Part shown: one piece after another, positions 8,624 to 16,272 of the stretch
Position numbering within the stretch: the stretch's first letter is position 1
Layout: each line of letters opens with the position of its first letter
DNA from: Vibrio hyugaensis
GTDB taxonomy: Bacteria; Pseudomonadota; Gammaproteobacteria; Enterobacterales; Vibrionaceae
NCBI RefSeq assembly: GCF_002906655.1
Contig: NZ_CP025795.1
Location: forward strand, 620,001-684,000
Length of the DNA: 64,000 nt
Direction of reading: 5' to 3'
Notes under the pieces: model-generated
What the model saw: the letters and a program-made list of their open reading frames with translations, nothing else
Database searches by the model: none
Told to the model about the DNA's origin: nothing
Position numbers and translations under genes: made by a program

Positions 8624-8836
8624 ATGTCAAATAAAACAACTGGCTCAGTAAAATGGTTTAACGAATCTAAAGGTTTTGGATTTATCACTCCTGATAACGG
8701 CGGTTCTGACCTATTTGTTCACTTCAAATCAATTGTTAGTGAAGGCTTCAAAACATTATCTGAAGGCCAAAAGGTTTCTTTTATTGTTGAGCAAGGTAAC
8801 AAAGGTCCTCAAGCGGGTAACGTTACGTTAGTGTAA
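8624..8836 (+). CDS. CspA-family cold-shock protein
   Basis: A 70-residue single-domain cold-shock protein, an RNA chaperone that binds single-stranded nucleic acid. RNP1-type motif KGFGFITP is near residues 16-23 and RNP2-type DLFVHF near 30-35; the start [13 protein letters not shown] is diagnostic. It differs from the second copy at 23690-23899 at about one residue in four and retains all core aromatic residues. A strong terminator follows. Long AT-rich upstream DNA suggests leader-mediated cold control. Which paralogue name applies cannot be told from sequence alone. Confidence 0.92.
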   Translation: MSNKTTGSVKWFNESKGFGFITPDNGGSDLFVHFKSIVSEGFKTLSEGQKVSFIVEQGNKGPQAGNVTLV

Positions 8837-8845
8837 GATATTTTA

Positions 8846-8877
8846 AAAAGGTCTCTTCTGTAGAGGAGACTTTTTTA
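8846..8877 (+). terminator. Terminator after first cold-shock gene
   Basis: GTCTC...GGAGAC stem with a run of T directly downstream of the stop codon. Confidence 0.75.
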
Positions 8878-8890
8878 CTTTACGTTTAAT

Positions 8891-8926
8891 AAAGATTCCA
8901 AAGATTCCAAAGATTCCAAAGATTCG
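8891..8926. repeat. Four tandem 9-bp repeats
   Basis: Unit AAAGATTCC occurs three times exactly and a fourth time as AAAGATTCG, just after the cold-shock terminator and before the next small ORF. The copy number may vary by slippage. Confidence 0.9.
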
Positions 8927-8973
8927 AAATACGAATAAAAATAAACGTTGGGATCGATAAGGTAAGAAGTAAT

Positions 8974-9174
8974 ATGAGAAAACCAGTAAGAAAATCAAGC
9001 AAGAAAACACAGAAACACAACTTCGAAGAAAGATTCGCTGCGATGGTAAAAGAATATCAAGAAGCGAAAGAAATTCTAGAGTCTATGACTGAAGGTTCAT
9101 CAGAATATTTAGCACAGAAAAAAGCATGCGATAAACTTTTTGCAAACGCTGAACGATACATCAATAAAAAATAA
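8974..9174 (+). CDS. Small basic helical protein of unknown function
   Basis: A 66-residue protein, very lysine-rich at the N-terminus (MRKPVRKSSKKTQKH), then a predicted helical stretch FEERFAAMVKEYQEAKEILESM and a second helix with KKACDKLFANAERYINKK. GGTAAGAAG lies upstream of the ATG. No family is recognised. It lies 140 bases after the cold-shock gene on the same strand but beyond that gene's terminator, so it likely has its own promoter near the 9-bp repeats. RNA or DNA binding would fit the charge but is only a guess. Confidence 0.6.
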   Translation: MRKPVRKSSKKTQKHNFEERFAAMVKEYQEAKEILESMTEGSSEYLAQKKACDKLFANAERYINKK

Positions 9175-9425
9175 TGAATTGAAATGGCTTTATTCTAACC
9201 TGAATAAAATTACCTAAAATTATTTTTCTTAGAATCGCTACATTTTTAAAAGCCTGAGTTTTAGTTTTCTGCAATCGTTGGTTCAATCCGTGTTGATCTC
9301 ATTTAGAAAAGTCATTGAATTACTGTTGCCCATTTATGTTCTGACTTGTGTAGTATCATTGTTGTTTTCATAGCCAATATGAACGCGGTGCGAAATTCAG
9401 TAAACCACCAAAAATAGGATGATAT

Positions 9426-9590
9426 ATGAGCAAGTTACCTAAACCGACACAAAAGCAGAAGCAATTTAGTATTAATCCGAAAGGGAAAGGGATTAAACGG
9501 ATACCAGAAGAGTTGAAAACAATGGGTGTTCGCAAACGCATAGAAGAGATTGAAGAACAAAAAGAATGGGATAAGGAGTGGGGACTATGA
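9426..9590 (+). CDS. Small basic protein, first gene of a two-gene unit
   Basis: A 54-residue frame starting MSKLPKPTQKQKQFSINPKG and ending EEQKEWDKEWGL. Its stop overlaps the ATG of the next small gene in an ATGA arrangement (9587-9590), and the AAGGAG ribosome site of that gene sits inside its last codons, a strong sign of real coupled coding. It is rich in Lys, Gln and Glu with a likely C-terminal helix. No family recognised. Confidence 0.5.
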   Translation: MSKLPKPTQKQKQFSINPKGKGIKRIPEELKTMGVRKRIEEIEEQKEWDKEWGL

Positions 9591-9802
9591 GCTCAAGAAA
9601 CCTCTCTGAGCTTATCAATACGACACTCCTCTTACATTCCGAAAAGCTGAGCAACTTGGACCGAGACATGCTTACAGGTTTACGAGATCAACTTAATCGT
9701 GAGCAAGCCTTGTCAGACAAACAAGTTAAACTGTGTCAAAGGCTAATACGAAAAACGAATCAAACCTGTGTATTTATTCACGACGTTCCAAACGAACCTT
9801 GA
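9587..9802 (+). CDS. Small hypothetical helical protein, second gene of the unit
   Basis: 71 residues from ATG 9587 (AAGGAG 8 bases upstream); a GTG at 9578 is part of that ribosome site and is not used. The protein MSSRNLSELINTTLLLHSEK has amphipathic helices and a Cys-containing C-terminal half (LCQRLIRKTNQTCVFIHDV). It is co-translated with the 54-residue gene. Function unknown; the pair lies between a cold-shock gene and a VOC gene without functional hints. Confidence 0.55.
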   Translation: MSSRNLSELINTTLLLHSEKLSNLDRDMLTGLRDQLNREQALSDKQVKLCQRLIRKTNQTCVFIHDVPNEP

Positions 9803-9815
9803 TTGCTAGCCAACG

Positions 9816-10025
9816 TCAGTCTTCACTGCTATCTACCCAGCCGTCATCAAGTGTCATTCGACTTAGCATCTGATCCATTAAATCTTTGATCTCAATTCGC
9901 ATTGCGCCTTCTGGCGCATGATGCTCTGCTGAGCGCTTAGCGTTCGTTAGACTTTTCATGAAGATAGCTTCGCTATCCATCACGGCGTGTTTCGCGTTGA
10001 AGTAAGTGACCTGATAGGTCGGCAT
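9816..10025 (-). CDS. Small hypothetical protein, convergent with the two-gene unit
   Basis: 69 residues from ATG 10025, which has AAAAGGAA 9 bases upstream; the longer frame to 10085 lacks a site. Sequence MPTYQVTYFNAKHAVMDSEA reads as beta strands followed by helices with a highly acidic end (DDGWVDSSED). It ends 13 bases from the preceding convergent gene. No family recognised; the compact alpha/beta composition suggests a folded small domain. Confidence 0.55.
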   Translation of the reverse strand: MPTYQVTYFNAKHAVMDSEAIFMKSLTNAKRSAEHHAPEGAMRIEIKDLMDQMLSRMTLDDGWVDSSED

Positions 10026-10411
10026 GGTACTATTCCTTTTGTGGAGAAGTGGTGATGTGACGCTTTCAATATAGCATTGTTTCACGCTTAAACGTTCGAA
10101 CTGACTTGGTTTCTCGCCAAAAGCTGACTAGGCAAGCAACTGATTATCAAGGAGTATGGACGGAAAAGACCCATCACACAATGGTTATTACCTCACCCCA
10201 CAAGCCTGCGCACTACGAGTATGTTTCATCGCTCCCCACTGTTTAAGCAACTTGACGCCCACTTACATTATTTGATGTGTACCCCATACATGTCATGGTT
10301 GCTACCCCCAAAGCTCGTCTGTTTGAAGAGCATCGTCTTTCTATGGGCAACCTTGTGTGGTTTTAAGTTTGTGGCGTTTTCAGCCCAGAGGTGTCCCAAA
10401 ATAATTTAGGC
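10026..10411. other. Intergenic region without supported gene
   Basis: A 62-codon frame at 10221-10409 exists but lacks a ribosome site, is full of rare aromatic/Cys runs and reads as chance. Nothing else seen. Confidence 0.45.
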
Positions 10412-10449
10412 AATAAAAATACCCACGAGACCAAAGATCTAGTGGGTAT
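10412..10449 (-). terminator. Terminator of the VOC gene
   Basis: Read on the minus strand, ATACCCAC ... GTGGGTAT forms an 8-bp stem followed by TTTTTATTG; it lies 28 bases after the VOC stop codon. Confidence 0.8.
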
Positions 10450-10477
10450 AGAACTTTCAACTTAAAGAGTGAAAGTA

Positions 10478-10969
10478 TTACTCGTAATCAGTAGCGTAAG
10501 TATCTTCGTAAGAGTGAGAGTAGAACTCAAATAAGTTACCAAACGGGTCTTCTAGATAAACCATTTGTGCTTGCTTTAACTCATCTTCTGGGTGGTAACG
10601 ATGAATATCCATGCGCACTTTGCCGCCGAACTCTTCTACACGTTTTATTGCTGATTCAAACTGCTCTTTTGGTAGTTGCAGACAGAAGTGGAAGATTCCA
10701 AGGCGGGAAAAGTCAACGTTATGACGTTCTTCACGCTCAACCATTTCGAACAGCTCTACACCGATACCGTCAGTGGTTACTAGGTGAGCAATGTTGAAGC
10801 CTTTGAAGCCCTCACCAAATACTGCAATACACATACGACCGATTGCTGATTCACGTTCTTCGATTACTTTAGTGTTGTTCATTACAACGCGAAGGCCAAG
10901 CGCATTAGTGTAGAACTCTACCGCTTTGTCCATATCGCCAACCATGATACCAACGTGATTCATTTTCAT
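10478..10969 (-). CDS. VOC family (glyoxalase/bleomycin-resistance fold) protein
   Basis: 163 residues from ATG 10969, chosen because GGAGAT lies 6 bases upstream. The protein starts MKMNHVGIMVGDMDKAVEFYTNALGLRVV, the first beta-alpha-beta-beta module of the vicinal oxygen chelate fold with a metal-ligand His at residue 4. Later modules contain GIFHFCLQLP (His ligand) and VYLEDPFGNLFEFYSH with a Glu ligand. Such proteins are metal-dependent lyases, dioxygenases or isomerases; the exact reaction is not evident. It is a single-gene unit with its own terminator. Confidence 0.85.
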   Translation of the reverse strand: MKMNHVGIMVGDMDKAVEFYTNALGLRVVMNNTKVIEERESAIGRMCIAVFGEGFKGFNIAHLVTTDGIGVELFEMVEREERHNVDFSRLGIFHFCLQLPKEQFESAIKRVEEFGGKVRMDIHRYHPEDELKQAQMVYLEDPFGNLFEFYSHSYEDTYATDYE

Positions 10970-11266
10970 AATTATCTCCAAAAACTGTGTTGATTAATTT
11001 ATTCGTATTTCGTTTCGATGTGGAGAAGTATAGGAGGGATTTAACATTTCTTGAAATTATCAAAAATTATATTTTTAATAATATTTACTTATCACAAGCT
11101 GCATTTTCGGCATTTTAATCGCAATGTTTAAGGGGATTCAATTATGTTCACAATTAGCACGTCGTAACTCAGAGTTGTCCAAAAATGAGTTCTATCGAAC
11201 ATAGATCTTGAAGACAAAAAATGCCCTTAACGTTATCGACAAGAGCATAATCCCCTCAATCCCGAA

Positions 11267-11800
11267 CTACTTTTGGCGCACGTAAGTCGTTTTCACTAAC
11301 GTATCCAAAATAACCTCGCTTTTAGTCACTTTGAAGTTGAGTGGTTGTTCCAAATCACCAAACAAAGGTGCGCCGCCGCCAAGTAGGATAGGGAAGCGCG
11401 TGATCACCATTTCATCAATAAGATCTTCTTTTAGGAAGTTCTGAACCGTCACACCGCCGTCGATGTAAAGCTCGTTAAAGCCTTTTGCATTTAAGTCAGC
11501 AAGCACATCTTTTAGCTCACCTTTTACTAAAAAGACTTTGTCTTCGTAGCCTTGTGGTACTTTCGTCATGGTGTTACTGAGTACGAACACTGGTTTGCTG
11601 TATGGCCAATCGCAATCAAAGCTCAGCACGACATCTAAGGTATTGCGTCCCATCACCAAGCCATCAATGCGTTCCATCAGTGAGAAGAAGCCAGTATCAA
11701 TGTTGTCTGGGTTTGGTACTGAATGTAGCCAGTCGAGTTTGCCCTGTTTATCTGCGATGTAACCGTCCAGACTGGTTGCAATAAATACGATATTTGCCAT
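11267..11800 (-). CDS. Dihydrofolate reductase-like (RibD C-terminal domain) protein
   Basis: 177 residues beginning MANIVFIATSLDGYIADKQG, the start of the DHFR/RibD-C fold, with DGLVMGRNTLDVVLSF, ELYIDGGVTVQNFL and FPILLGGGAPLFG matching the stand-alone YyaP/YwjB-type reductases that use NADPH. GAGGTACTC precedes the ATG. It is divergent from a TetR gene, and a perfect 17-bp palindrome lies between them, so it is probably the regulator's target. The substrate is unknown; it is not next to riboflavin or folate genes, and a detoxifying reductase role is an inference. Confidence 0.85.
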   Translation of the reverse strand: MANIVFIATSLDGYIADKQGKLDWLHSVPNPDNIDTGFFSLMERIDGLVMGRNTLDVVLSFDCDWPYSKPVFVLSNTMTKVPQGYEDKVFLVKGELKDVLADLNAKGFNELYIDGGVTVQNFLKEDLIDEMVITRFPILLGGGAPLFGDLEQPLNFKVTKSEVILDTLVKTTYVRQK

Positions 11801-11856
11801 GAGTACCTCATTAAAATGGTGGTGCTTGAGCCAAGCTAAAGATTAGGTTAAAATTA

Positions 11857-11873
11857 ATTCTACAATGTAGAAT
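11857..11873. promoter_or_regulatory. Perfect 17-bp palindromic operator for the TetR regulator
   Basis: ATTCTACAATGTAGAAT (half-site ATTCTACA, one central base) lies in the 99-bp divergent gap between the RibD-like and TetR genes. TetR regulators typically bind such palindromes and repress both directions. Assignment is by position and symmetry. Confidence 0.7.
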
Positions 11874-11899
11874 AATGCTGAGTTTATCGGGAAGATCAA

Positions 11900-12466
11900 A
11901 TGTCTGTCAACGAAAAGAAACGCGGAAGACCGGCCGCCAAGCAGTCACAGCTAAGCGCAGAAGGCATCTTAGAATCGGCCAAGCTATTGATGAAAAAGGA
12001 TGGAAAGGTACCAAGTATTCGCTCGTTAGCGACGCAATTAAATGTAGATCCTATGGCGATCTATCACTACTTCAAAAACAAGAATGCGTTGCTTGAAGCC
12101 TTAACCACATCGCTGGTGGAGGAAATTTATCAACCTCAAATGAATGAAGATTGGCAAGGTGAACTCAAAAGCCTGTCTGTTAGCTACATTGCACTGCTAC
12201 GTGAGTACAACGGGTTGTTGCAAACCATGTTGAGCATGACATCCCATGGCCCAGCTCAAGTGTTTTCCGAGCGTTATCGAATCATTGTTCAGCCTTTGGG
12301 GTTATCCTCGCAAGTGGAGAAAGACAGTTTGGACTTGCTGGCGGATTACCTACATGGGTTCGCGTTCTCGATCAGTTGTTGTCACGATGCAAGCTTGATT
12401 AAGAATGAGATGATGGATGGACCGCTGAAGCTGATCTGTTCCTCGTTGTTGGTATCTCGAACCTAG
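11900..12466 (+). CDS. TetR/AcrR family transcriptional regulator
   Basis: 188 residues. The N-terminal helix-turn-helix is clear: LSAEGILESAKLLMKK, then IRSLATQLNVDPMAIYHYFKNKNALLEAL at about residues 38-66. It is preceded by a basic arm KKRGRPAAKQ. The C-terminal ligand domain is unlike any I can name; it contains the unusual SCCHD. GGGAAG precedes ATG 11900. A perfect 17-bp palindrome 27-43 bases upstream is the probable operator, implying autorepression and control of the divergent RibD-like reductase. The inducer is unknown. Confidence 0.88.
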   Translation: MSVNEKKRGRPAAKQSQLSAEGILESAKLLMKKDGKVPSIRSLATQLNVDPMAIYHYFKNKNALLEALTTSLVEEIYQPQMNEDWQGELKSLSVSYIALLREYNGLLQTMLSMTSHGPAQVFSERYRIIVQPLGLSSQVEKDSLDLLADYLHGFAFSISCCHDASLIKNEMMDGPLKLICSSLLVSRT

Positions 12467-12491
12467 CTCACATTAACGCGTTGTTTTTACT

Positions 12492-12773
12492 TATACCCAA
12501 GTAACCCCGAGATGCTTGGTTCAGCGAGAATGACTTGGTTTGTAGACGAGGCGGCGATTTAAAGGTCTAGTGGGTCTAAATCAAGAATCGGCAACAAAGT
12601 ATACAAGCCAAGGCCCTTACTATTTGCAAAGAGTGCCCTTCGGGAGCGTGTCATTGAGCCGATTGCTGTGTCAAACAATTTGGAAAGAGCTAGCTATTAC
12701 GCTGCATTGTTTTCCTTGCTCTCGGAACAATGACAACGCTCTGAATCCAGCTTCTTGGGGTCACTTGGGTATA
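12492..12773 (-). repeat. Dispersed ~270-bp repeat, copy B (inverted relative to copy A)
   Basis: Starts TATACCCAAGTAACCCCGAG and ends CACTTGGGTATA; the interior matches copy A in reverse complement, with AAGTCATTCTCGCTGAACC and CCCTTTGGGAGCGTG-type blocks slightly diverged. It fills most of the gap between the TetR and YghU genes. The frame at 12570-12809 inside it is chance. Confidence 0.8.
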
Positions 12774-12961
12774 TACCCTGAAAGAAATTCCCATAACCAA
12801 AGGTTCTAACTAAAAGAGATTGAAGGACTTTTATTTGGCGAATTCGACCTAATATCTTGAGTAGGCTTTATCGCATTTGGCGATGGGGACATTTGATTAT
12901 GCTTGCTGGCGCGATTAGGACGTCAGTTTGAAGATGCATTCAAACACAATAAGGGATAACA

Positions 12962-13822
12962 ATGACTAACGAATATACTCCACCAAAAGTTTGGACAAAC
13001 GACAACGAAAACGGCGGCCAATGGGCAAGTATCAACCGTCCAGATTCTGGTGCACGACATGAGCAAGCGCTTCCAGTTGGCGAGCACCCATTCCAGCTTT
13101 ACTCAATGGGTACGCCAAATGGTCAGAAAGTCACGATCATGTTTGAAGAACTGTTAGCAGCAGGTGTAACGGAAGCAGAATACGACGCGTATTTGATCAA
13201 GATTGGTGATGGTGATCAGTTTGGCTCTGGCTTTGTGTCGGTGAACCCAAACTCGAAGATCCCTGCACTAGCGGATCATTCCGGTGATGAGCCAGTGAAC
13301 GTATTCGAATCTGGTAACATCTTGTTCTACCTCGCGGAGAAGTTTGGTCACTTCCTACCACAAGAAAGTGCAAAGCGCGCTGAGGTAATGAACTGGTTGT
13401 TCTGGCTGCAAGGTTCTGCGCCATACCTAGGCGGTGGTTTTGGTCACTTTTACGCGTACGCACCAGAGAAGTTCGAGTACCCAATTAACCGTTTCACGAT
13501 GGAAACAAAACGTCAGCTAGATGTACTGGATAAGCGTCTTGCGAACAATGAATTCCTTGGTGGCGATGAGTACAGCATCGCAGATATCGCAACCTGGCCT
13601 TGGTACGGCAACCTAGTATTGGGTCGTGCTTACGATGCGGCTGAATTCCTAGATGTAGCAAGCTACAAAAACGTCGTGCGTTGGGCAAAAGCGATTGATG
13701 AGCGTGAAGGTGTTAAACGTGGTCGCATTGTTAACCGCGCATGGGGTGAAGAGTGGGAGCAAGTGGCAGAGCGTCACAGCGCAGCAGACATTGATGTGGC
13801 GTTGGCGAAAAAGCCTGAATAA
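12962..13822 (+). CDS. yghU: YghU-type glutathione S-transferase / disulfide reductase
   Basis: 286 residues, very close in length and sequence plan to E. coli YghU. The N-terminal arm YTPPKVWTNDNENGGQW and GEHPFQLYSMGTPNGQKVTIMFEEL mark the Nu-class group, followed by a thioredoxin-like domain with the glutathione-contacting SKIPAL and FESGNILFYLAEKFG segments. The helical C-terminal GST domain includes LDKRLANNEFLGGDEYSIADIATWPW. Known members bind two glutathiones and show disulfide-bond reductase and peroxidase activity in the cytoplasm. The gene is monocistronic with its own terminator; its only unusual neighbour is the repeat upstream. Confidence 0.9.
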   Translation: MTNEYTPPKVWTNDNENGGQWASINRPDSGARHEQALPVGEHPFQLYSMGTPNGQKVTIMFEELLAAGVTEAEYDAYLIKIGDGDQFGSGFVSVNPNSKIPALADHSGDEPVNVFESGNILFYLAEKFGHFLPQESAKRAEVMNWLFWLQGSAPYLGGGFGHFYAYAPEKFEYPINRFTMETKRQLDVLDKRLANNEFLGGDEYSIADIATWPWYGNLVLGRAYDAAEFLDVASYKNVVRWAKAIDEREGVKRGRIVNRAWGEEWEQVAERHSAADIDVALAKKPE

Positions 13823-13841
13823 TCGACCCTTCTAAATAAGT

Positions 13842-13873
13842 AAAAAAGGAATGCTTCGGTATTCCTTTTTTTG
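13842..13873 (+). terminator. Terminator of yghU
   Basis: AAAAAAGGAATGC, a TTCG tetraloop region, and the complementary GTATTCC followed by seven T. Confidence 0.85.
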
Positions 13874-14040
13874 TTTCGTCGAGAGGCGTACGCAAAGTAA
13901 TAAGTGATCGCCTTGAAGCAAAGCTGCGTAGCAAAGGATGTCATAGGGCTAAGCCCGTTCCAGTGGTGAGTTAGTATCCCTTGACCAATAACTCATTGCG
14001 TTATTTGCCCCAACACCTTTGCGTTTGGGGCTTTTTTCTG
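13874..14040 (+). ncRNA. Candidate small RNA ending in an orphan terminator
   Basis: After the yghU terminator there is a second strong terminator (GCCCCAA...TTGGGGC plus TTTTTT, 14007-14037) with no gene in front of it. A separate stem TGAGTTA/TAACTCA lies at about 13967-13997. Two stems ending in a terminator is the layout of a trans-acting small RNA, but no clear promoter is seen and no known family is recognised. Confidence 0.35.
14007..14037 (+). terminator. Orphan rho-independent terminator
   Basis: GC-rich stem GCCCCAAC / GTTTGGGGC followed by CTTTTTT; no coding region precedes it on this strand. Confidence 0.75.
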
Positions 14041-14083
14041 TCTCTAGAGTTCAATGCTCATCATCAATAAACTAAAAATCCGC

Positions 14084-14113
14084 ATAAAAAACGAGCGCCG
14101 TAGTGACGCTCGT
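14084..14113 (-). terminator. Terminator of the BCCT transporter gene
   Basis: On the minus strand ACGAGCG ... CGCTCGT forms a stem followed by TTTTTTATG. Confidence 0.8.
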
Positions 14114-14164
14114 CTCTTGTTTTCGGCTTGAGGCGCAATTTATATGCGCATTCTCAAGAGTGAA

Positions 14165-15772
14165 TTAAGCAACAGAAGGTTTCTGCGCTGCGTTTTGATA
14201 CGCCGGTAATTCTGACCTTAGGCCTTTAATCAAGCTCACACACATGACCAATAGCACTAAGGTGAACGGTAAACCCGTTGCGACAACGCCAGACTGCAGC
14301 GCTTGCAGTGCCTCTTTACCACCAATCCAAAGCATGACGGCAGCGATAGAGCCTTCAATACATGCCCAGAAAATACGTTGCGGTACTGGTGCATCAATTT
14401 TACCGCCAGCGGTGATGCTATCGATAACCAGCGAGCCAGAGTCTGATGAGGTAATAAAGAACACCAAAATTAGAACGATAGACAGGATTGAAATGACTGA
14501 GCTAAATGGCATTGCGTCGTACACATGGAACAGCGTCAGTGAGATGTCTGTTAAGCCATTCGCGCCTAATTCACCGACTTTATTGACGACCTGATCAAGT
14601 GCGATACCACCGAATACGGCCATCCAAATTAAGGTTACTGTGGTTGGAATCACGATAACCGCGAAGATAAACTCTCGAACGGTACGCCCTTTCGATACAC
14701 GTGCGATAAACATACCCACGAATGGTGACCAAGATACCCACCACGCCCAATAGAAAACAGTCCAACCGTGCATCCATTCAGTGTCTTCACGACCAACAGG
14801 GTTGCTGAGTGCAAAGATGTTCTGTGCGTAAGCGACGGTGGTATCCCAAATGGATGTTGTCGCGATATCGAAGCTAATGAACATCACGAACGCCAGCAGT
14901 GCAAAAGCCACCGCCATGTTGATGTTACTCAGTAGTTTGACACCTCCATCGATACCTCGGATCACAGAAAGTACTGCGATAAAAGTAACGAATGCGATAA
15001 CAATCATTTGCGTACCAATGCCACCTTCTAAACCAAATACATGGTTAATGCCGCTGGTTGCTTGCTGTGCGCCTAAACCGAGAGACGTCGCTAGACCAAA
15101 TAGAGTGGAGAGTACCGCTAGAATATCGATAACGTGACCCAACCAGCCCCAAGCGCGGTCCCCAAAGATTGGATAAAACGCTGAGCGTAAAGAAAGTGGT
15201 AAGCCTTTATTAAAGGCGAAGAAGGCCAATGATAGTGCAACAATGGCGTAGATCGCCCAGCCGTGGATGCCCCAGTGGAACATGGTTGCGGCCATCGCGA
15301 GTGATTTTGCTTCTTCGGTATAAGGCTCTACCTTGAGAGGTGTGCCGAACCAATTGGTAAAGTAAGCGGTCGGTTCTGAAACACTCCAGAACAACAGTCC
15401 AATACCCATACCGGCAGCAAAAAGCATAGATAACCAAGAAATGGTTGAGTGTTCTGCAATGGCGTCTTTACCGCCGATTCTGATTTTTCCGAGAGGAGAA
15501 AAAAGAATCGCGATGGCGAATAAGATGAAGAAGTTTGCTGACCACATAAAGAACGAGTCGAAATCTGAAATGATGCCGTTCTTTAGGCCGTTTAGGGCAT
15601 CACGAGCAGTCGCAGGGTCAACAATAAGAAGAGAAGCAAGACAAAGAAGAACAAGACCAGCACTAATTCCGAATACTGGATTGTGGATATCGAATCCCCA
15701 CTTTTGAACGTTGTCTTGGCCAACCTGATAGTCGGTGGTGTCGATACTATATTTTTTTAGTGCATTATCCAT
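14165..15772 (-). CDS. BCCT family (betaine/choline/carnitine) transporter
   Basis: 535 residues with about twelve membrane helices. The glycine-rich unwound helix AAGMGIGLLFWSVSEP and the tryptophan box WAWWVSWSPFVGMFIARVSKGR are signatures of the BCCT family, sodium- or proton-coupled importers of quaternary amines such as glycine betaine. GMGIG rather than a carnitine-type motif favours betaine/choline/DMSP-like solutes. The N- and C-terminal tails are short, so osmotic sensing through a long tail as in BetP is not expected. It stands alone with its own terminator. Vibrios of this group carry several BCCT paralogues for osmoprotection; which one this is cannot be told. Confidence 0.9.
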   Translation of the reverse strand: MDNALKKYSIDTTDYQVGQDNVQKWGFDIHNPVFGISAGLVLLCLASLLIVDPATARDALNGLKNGIISDFDSFFMWSANFFILFAIAILFSPLGKIRIGGKDAIAEHSTISWLSMLFAAGMGIGLLFWSVSEPTAYFTNWFGTPLKVEPYTEEAKSLAMAATMFHWGIHGWAIYAIVALSLAFFAFNKGLPLSLRSAFYPIFGDRAWGWLGHVIDILAVLSTLFGLATSLGLGAQQATSGINHVFGLEGGIGTQMIVIAFVTFIAVLSVIRGIDGGVKLLSNINMAVAFALLAFVMFISFDIATTSIWDTTVAYAQNIFALSNPVGREDTEWMHGWTVFYWAWWVSWSPFVGMFIARVSKGRTVREFIFAVIVIPTTVTLIWMAVFGGIALDQVVNKVGELGANGLTDISLTLFHVYDAMPFSSVISILSIVLILVFFITSSDSGSLVIDSITAGGKIDAPVPQRIFWACIEGSIAAVMLWIGGKEALQALQSGVVATGLPFTLVLLVMCVSLIKGLRSELPAYQNAAQKPSVA

Positions 15773-16272
15773 AAATACAACATGTACGCTTTTTAAAAGT
15801 GCTGTCCTTTTTCAAGAAAAACACAAAAACCGCCCTCCATTTATTTTGAGTTCAAATTAAAAAATGCGACGAGATGATAATGTTTTATGTAAAAATATGC
15901 AAATTTGAGGCTAGTTTGCGCTTTTGTGAGAGGTTTGACCGTGCTCTTAGAGTAAAAAAGTTATGAGGTGTAATGTTTTGATGTGTAATCTTTTTGGGCT
16001 GAACACAGAGAATAAGGGTTGGAGGGTCGGGCGCTAAGAGGGAAAATCCGGATCTTTGCGAGCAGCGCTTTGGTATTTTGAATGGTGATGAATCAGTGAG
16101 GGGATATACGCTTAGCTGGCGTATTTATATGCTGGTTTTGTGCGCAATATTCTACCGACATCGCATTCTTTTCGACAAATATCGAGTAAACGTAACGAAT
16201 CGTAACAGAGCTGCTGTAACTGAACAGCGTTTCAATATACTCCACTTAGTTTGTAAGCCACAGAATGCTGCT
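15773..16272. other. Long divergent intergenic region
   Basis: 500 bases between the BCCT and carboxypeptidase genes. An open frame continues upstream of the true dacA start but lacks signal-peptide sense. I see no repeat, RNA or clear promoter box. Confidence 0.45.

Noticed and set aside
10221..10409. 62-codon frame MFHRSPLFKQLDAH...
   Set aside because: No ribosome site and composition typical of non-coding DNA.
13231..13688. Minus-strand frames inside yghU and similar long shadows in other genes
   Set aside because: They are antisense to clearly coding sequence and have no family features.
16078..16272. In-frame N-terminal extension of the D-Ala-D-Ala carboxypeptidase
   Set aside because: The signal peptide begins at 16273; the extension lacks coding character and a ribosome site.
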